Shown: piece after piece, positions 62,589-64,000 of the stretch
How the letters are laid out: each line of letters opens with the position of its first letter
Numbering within the stretch: the stretch's first letter is position 1
Assembly (NCBI RefSeq): GCF_003172895.1
Contig: NZ_QGKL01000042.1
Location: forward strand, 310,001-374,000
DNA length: 64,000 nucleotides
DNA from: Leucothrix arctica
Lineage (GTDB): Bacteria; Pseudomonadota; Gammaproteobacteria; Thiotrichales; Thiotrichaceae
Reading direction: 5' to 3'
Notes under the pieces: generated by a model
Databases searched by the model: none
What the model was told of the DNA's origin: nothing
What the model saw: the letters and a program-made list of their open reading frames with translations, nothing else
Position numbers and translations under genes: made by a program

Positions 62589-64000
62589 TTGGAAAATAAA
62601 GAGACTTGCTGGATTATTTGTCCAGAATGTCAGGGGCGTGGCAAAAAGAACAAAAGACTCAGAAAAAAAGTGAAGCTCCGCTTTCAACGTGAGTTAGAAA
62701 CCTTTGAGAAGTCGAATAAAGAAGGGCCTGCGCCTGTTCGTCCTGTCGGTCACTTAGACGCTTGTTCAAACTGTTCCGGCTCAAGCCTGATTCCTGCTGC
62801 AAACTACCCACTACCCGATAAAGAAAACTATCCCCATGTTGCCATCATCGGCGGAGGAATAGGGGGGGGTGCGCTAGCTACTTCCTGTTTACACCGAGGC
62901 ATTCCTTTTACGCTGTATGAGCGAGATAATGGTTTTGAAGCCCGTTCTCAGGGTTATGGACTGACTCTACAACAAGCGAGTAAAGCGATTGAAGGGTTAG
63001 GCATTTTTGCATTAGATAAAGGCGTGATTTCTACACGACACGTCGTTCACACAACCGATGGCAAAGTCATCGGCGAGTGGGGCATGAGAAAGTGGCTGGA
63101 GTCAGACGCGAAAACATCGGTGAAGCGAACTAATATTCATATTGCCCGACAGTCTTTACGTTTAGCGCTACTGGAACAACTCGATGGCGATGATGCAATA
63201 AAGTGGGGGCACCAACTCGTCGAATTTAAGGAAGGCCAGAACAAAGGTGATGCCGCTGAGTTAACGTTTGAAGTTAATGGCACACTTAAACACGCCAAGG
63301 CAGATATTATTGTAGGTGCTGATGGGATTCGCAGTACCGTAAGACGTTTATTAATCGGTGAGGACGTTAGTCCATTACGCTACCTCGGTTGTATTGTCAT
63401 CTTAGGTATTTGCCCATTAGCTGCACTTGATGGTCTTGAGAGTGAGCTACTAGACTCAGCCACCGTGTTTCAAACTGCTAATGGCAATGAGCGTATTTAC
63501 ATGATGCCTTATGACTCAGAGTCAGTCATGTGGCAGCTAAGCTTCCCAATGCCAGAAGATGAGGCTAAAGCATTAAGTACGCTAGGAGTGAAAGCACTTA
63601 AACAGGAAGCGTGTCGTAGAACGCAGTGGCACGATCCTATTCCTCAGATATTGTCGGCTACACTAGAGTCAAATATTACGGGTTACCCTGTATATGATCG
63701 TGCATTGCTTGCATCAGAGTTATTGGAAAAAGCGCAACAAGTCACCTTGATCGGTGATGCGGCTCACCCTATGAGTCCATTTAAAGGACAGGGTGCTAAT
63801 CAAGCATTGTTAGATGCGTTAGCGCTGGCTCGTGCTATTTCTAAGGGTTGTGGTCCTTATAAACAATGGCGAGGAGAGGGAATTAGGAAAAGTGTATTAA
63901 CGGAATTTGAATCAGAAATGCTAGAACGCAGTGCGGCCAAAGTTAAGGACTCTGCTGATGCTGCTGAGTTTTTGCATTCTGACGCTGTACTACACGAAGG
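62589..64000 (+). CDS. FAD-dependent monooxygenase with N-terminal zinc-finger-like module (partial)
   Basis: The frame is open to the window edge, giving about 470 residues. The start is uncertain: TTG 62589 has GGAAG eight bases upstream, and GTG 62580 is the alternative. Residues about 10-70 have paired cysteines (CPECQGRG at 10-17 and CSNCSGSS at about 57-64), the CxxCxGxG spacing of DnaJ-type zinc fingers. The rest is a class A flavoprotein monooxygenase: 'VAIIGGGIGGGALA' (FAD ADP loop), 'GADGIRSTVRRL' (DG motif) and 'VTLIGDAAHPMSPFKGQGANQAL' (shortened, GD motif). It would hydroxylate an aromatic or polyketide-like substrate using NAD(P)H. It is divergent from the MarR/ABM operon and may belong to the same regulon. 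Confidence 0.85.
   Translation, partial: MENKETCWIICPECQGRGKKNKRLRKKVKLRFQRELETFEKSNKEGPAPVRPVGHLDACSNCSGSSLIPAANYPLPDKENYPHVAIIGGGIGGGALATSCLHRGIPFTLYERDNGFEARSQGYGLTLQQASKAIEGLGIFALDKGVISTRHVVHTTDGKVIGEWGMRKWLESDAKTSVKRTNIHIARQSLRLALLEQLDGDDAIKWGHQLVEFKEGQNKGDAAELTFEVNGTLKHAKADIIVGADGIRSTVRRLLIGEDVSPLRYLGCIVILGICPLAALDGLESELLDSATVFQTANGNERIYMMPYDSESVMWQLSFPMPEDEAKALSTLGVKALKQEACRRTQWHDPIPQILSATLESNITGYPVYDRALLASELLEKAQQVTLIGDAAHPMSPFKGQGANQALLDALALARAISKGCGPYKQWRGEGIRKSVLTEFESEMLERSAAKVKDSADAAEFLHSDAVLHE

Noticed and set aside
1-64000. CRISPR array, prophage, intact transposon or rRNA/tRNA genes
   Set aside because: No regularly spaced repeat arrays, phage structural genes, transposase genes or tRNA/rRNA signatures were seen.

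Overview
This 64 kb window is a stretch of bacterial chromosome. The gene order alaS-lysC-csrA, an rnfABCDGE-nth operon and an E. coli-like ynj transporter locus point to a gammaproteobacterium. Sodium-linked energetics (Rnf, an Mrp-type antiporter cluster), an aquaporin and moderate-to-low GC suggest a marine or brackish lifestyle. That habitat, and any closer placement (a Thiotrichales-like lineage would fit), is inference. No rRNA, tRNA, CRISPR array, intact insertion sequence or prophage was recognised.

Left part (1-9.7 kb): the edge cuts a gene resembling the N-terminal half of phosphorothioate-DNA-dependent HNH restriction enzymes. Then come a methyltransferase, a Nudix hydrolase, an inner-membrane GGDEF-EAL protein coupled to an orphan sugar-type binding protein, D-serine dehydratase, cytochrome b561, aquaporin Z and an NnrU-family membrane protein. 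9.7-17.1 kb (minus strand): a nine-gene Mrp/Mbh-like antiporter operon with three MrpD-like subunits, no full MrpA, and an MbhD-MbhE-MnhB fusion. 17.2-21.3 kb (minus): an ynjB-C-D-F-like ABC transporter locus. 21.6-28 kb: alaS, lysC, csrA and an SLC13 permease.

Middle (28-46 kb): a Cpx-like signalling operon (Spy/CpxP-like protein, OmpR-type regulator, CpxA-like kinase), a phospholipase D-like plus YiiX-like hydrolase pair, a GNAT gene, a DUF2867 gene broken by an in-frame stop, creD, tsaD, a MauG-type dihaem peroxidase whose 3' end overlaps tsaD, a LysR/DUF1127 locus, and the Rnf operon ending in nth.

Right part (46-64 kb): a more AT-rich two-gene unit encoding an AAA ATPase and a frameshifted partner whose C-terminus resembles a toxin-nuclease domain. 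This is the best candidate for an undescribed (defence-like) system. It is followed by rof, a RluA-type pseudouridine synthase, a GNAT remnant, a PcfJ-like gene, a single-chain pyruvate carboxylase, TauE/SafE, an Ohr plus DJ-1/PfpI operon with a divergent LysR gene, a YopH-like protein tyrosine phosphatase, a rhomboid protease, a 1-Cys peroxiredoxin, a MarR/quinol-monooxygenase operon, and the start of an FAD monooxygenase carrying an unusual N-terminal zinc-finger-like module.

Several units pair an envelope or redox-stress enzyme with its own regulator (Cpx-like, LysR/Ohr, MarR/monooxygenase). Rnf, Mrp, the SLC13 permease and cytochrome b561 form a membrane ion/electron-transport theme. Function calls come from motif recognition by eye; no database search was run.
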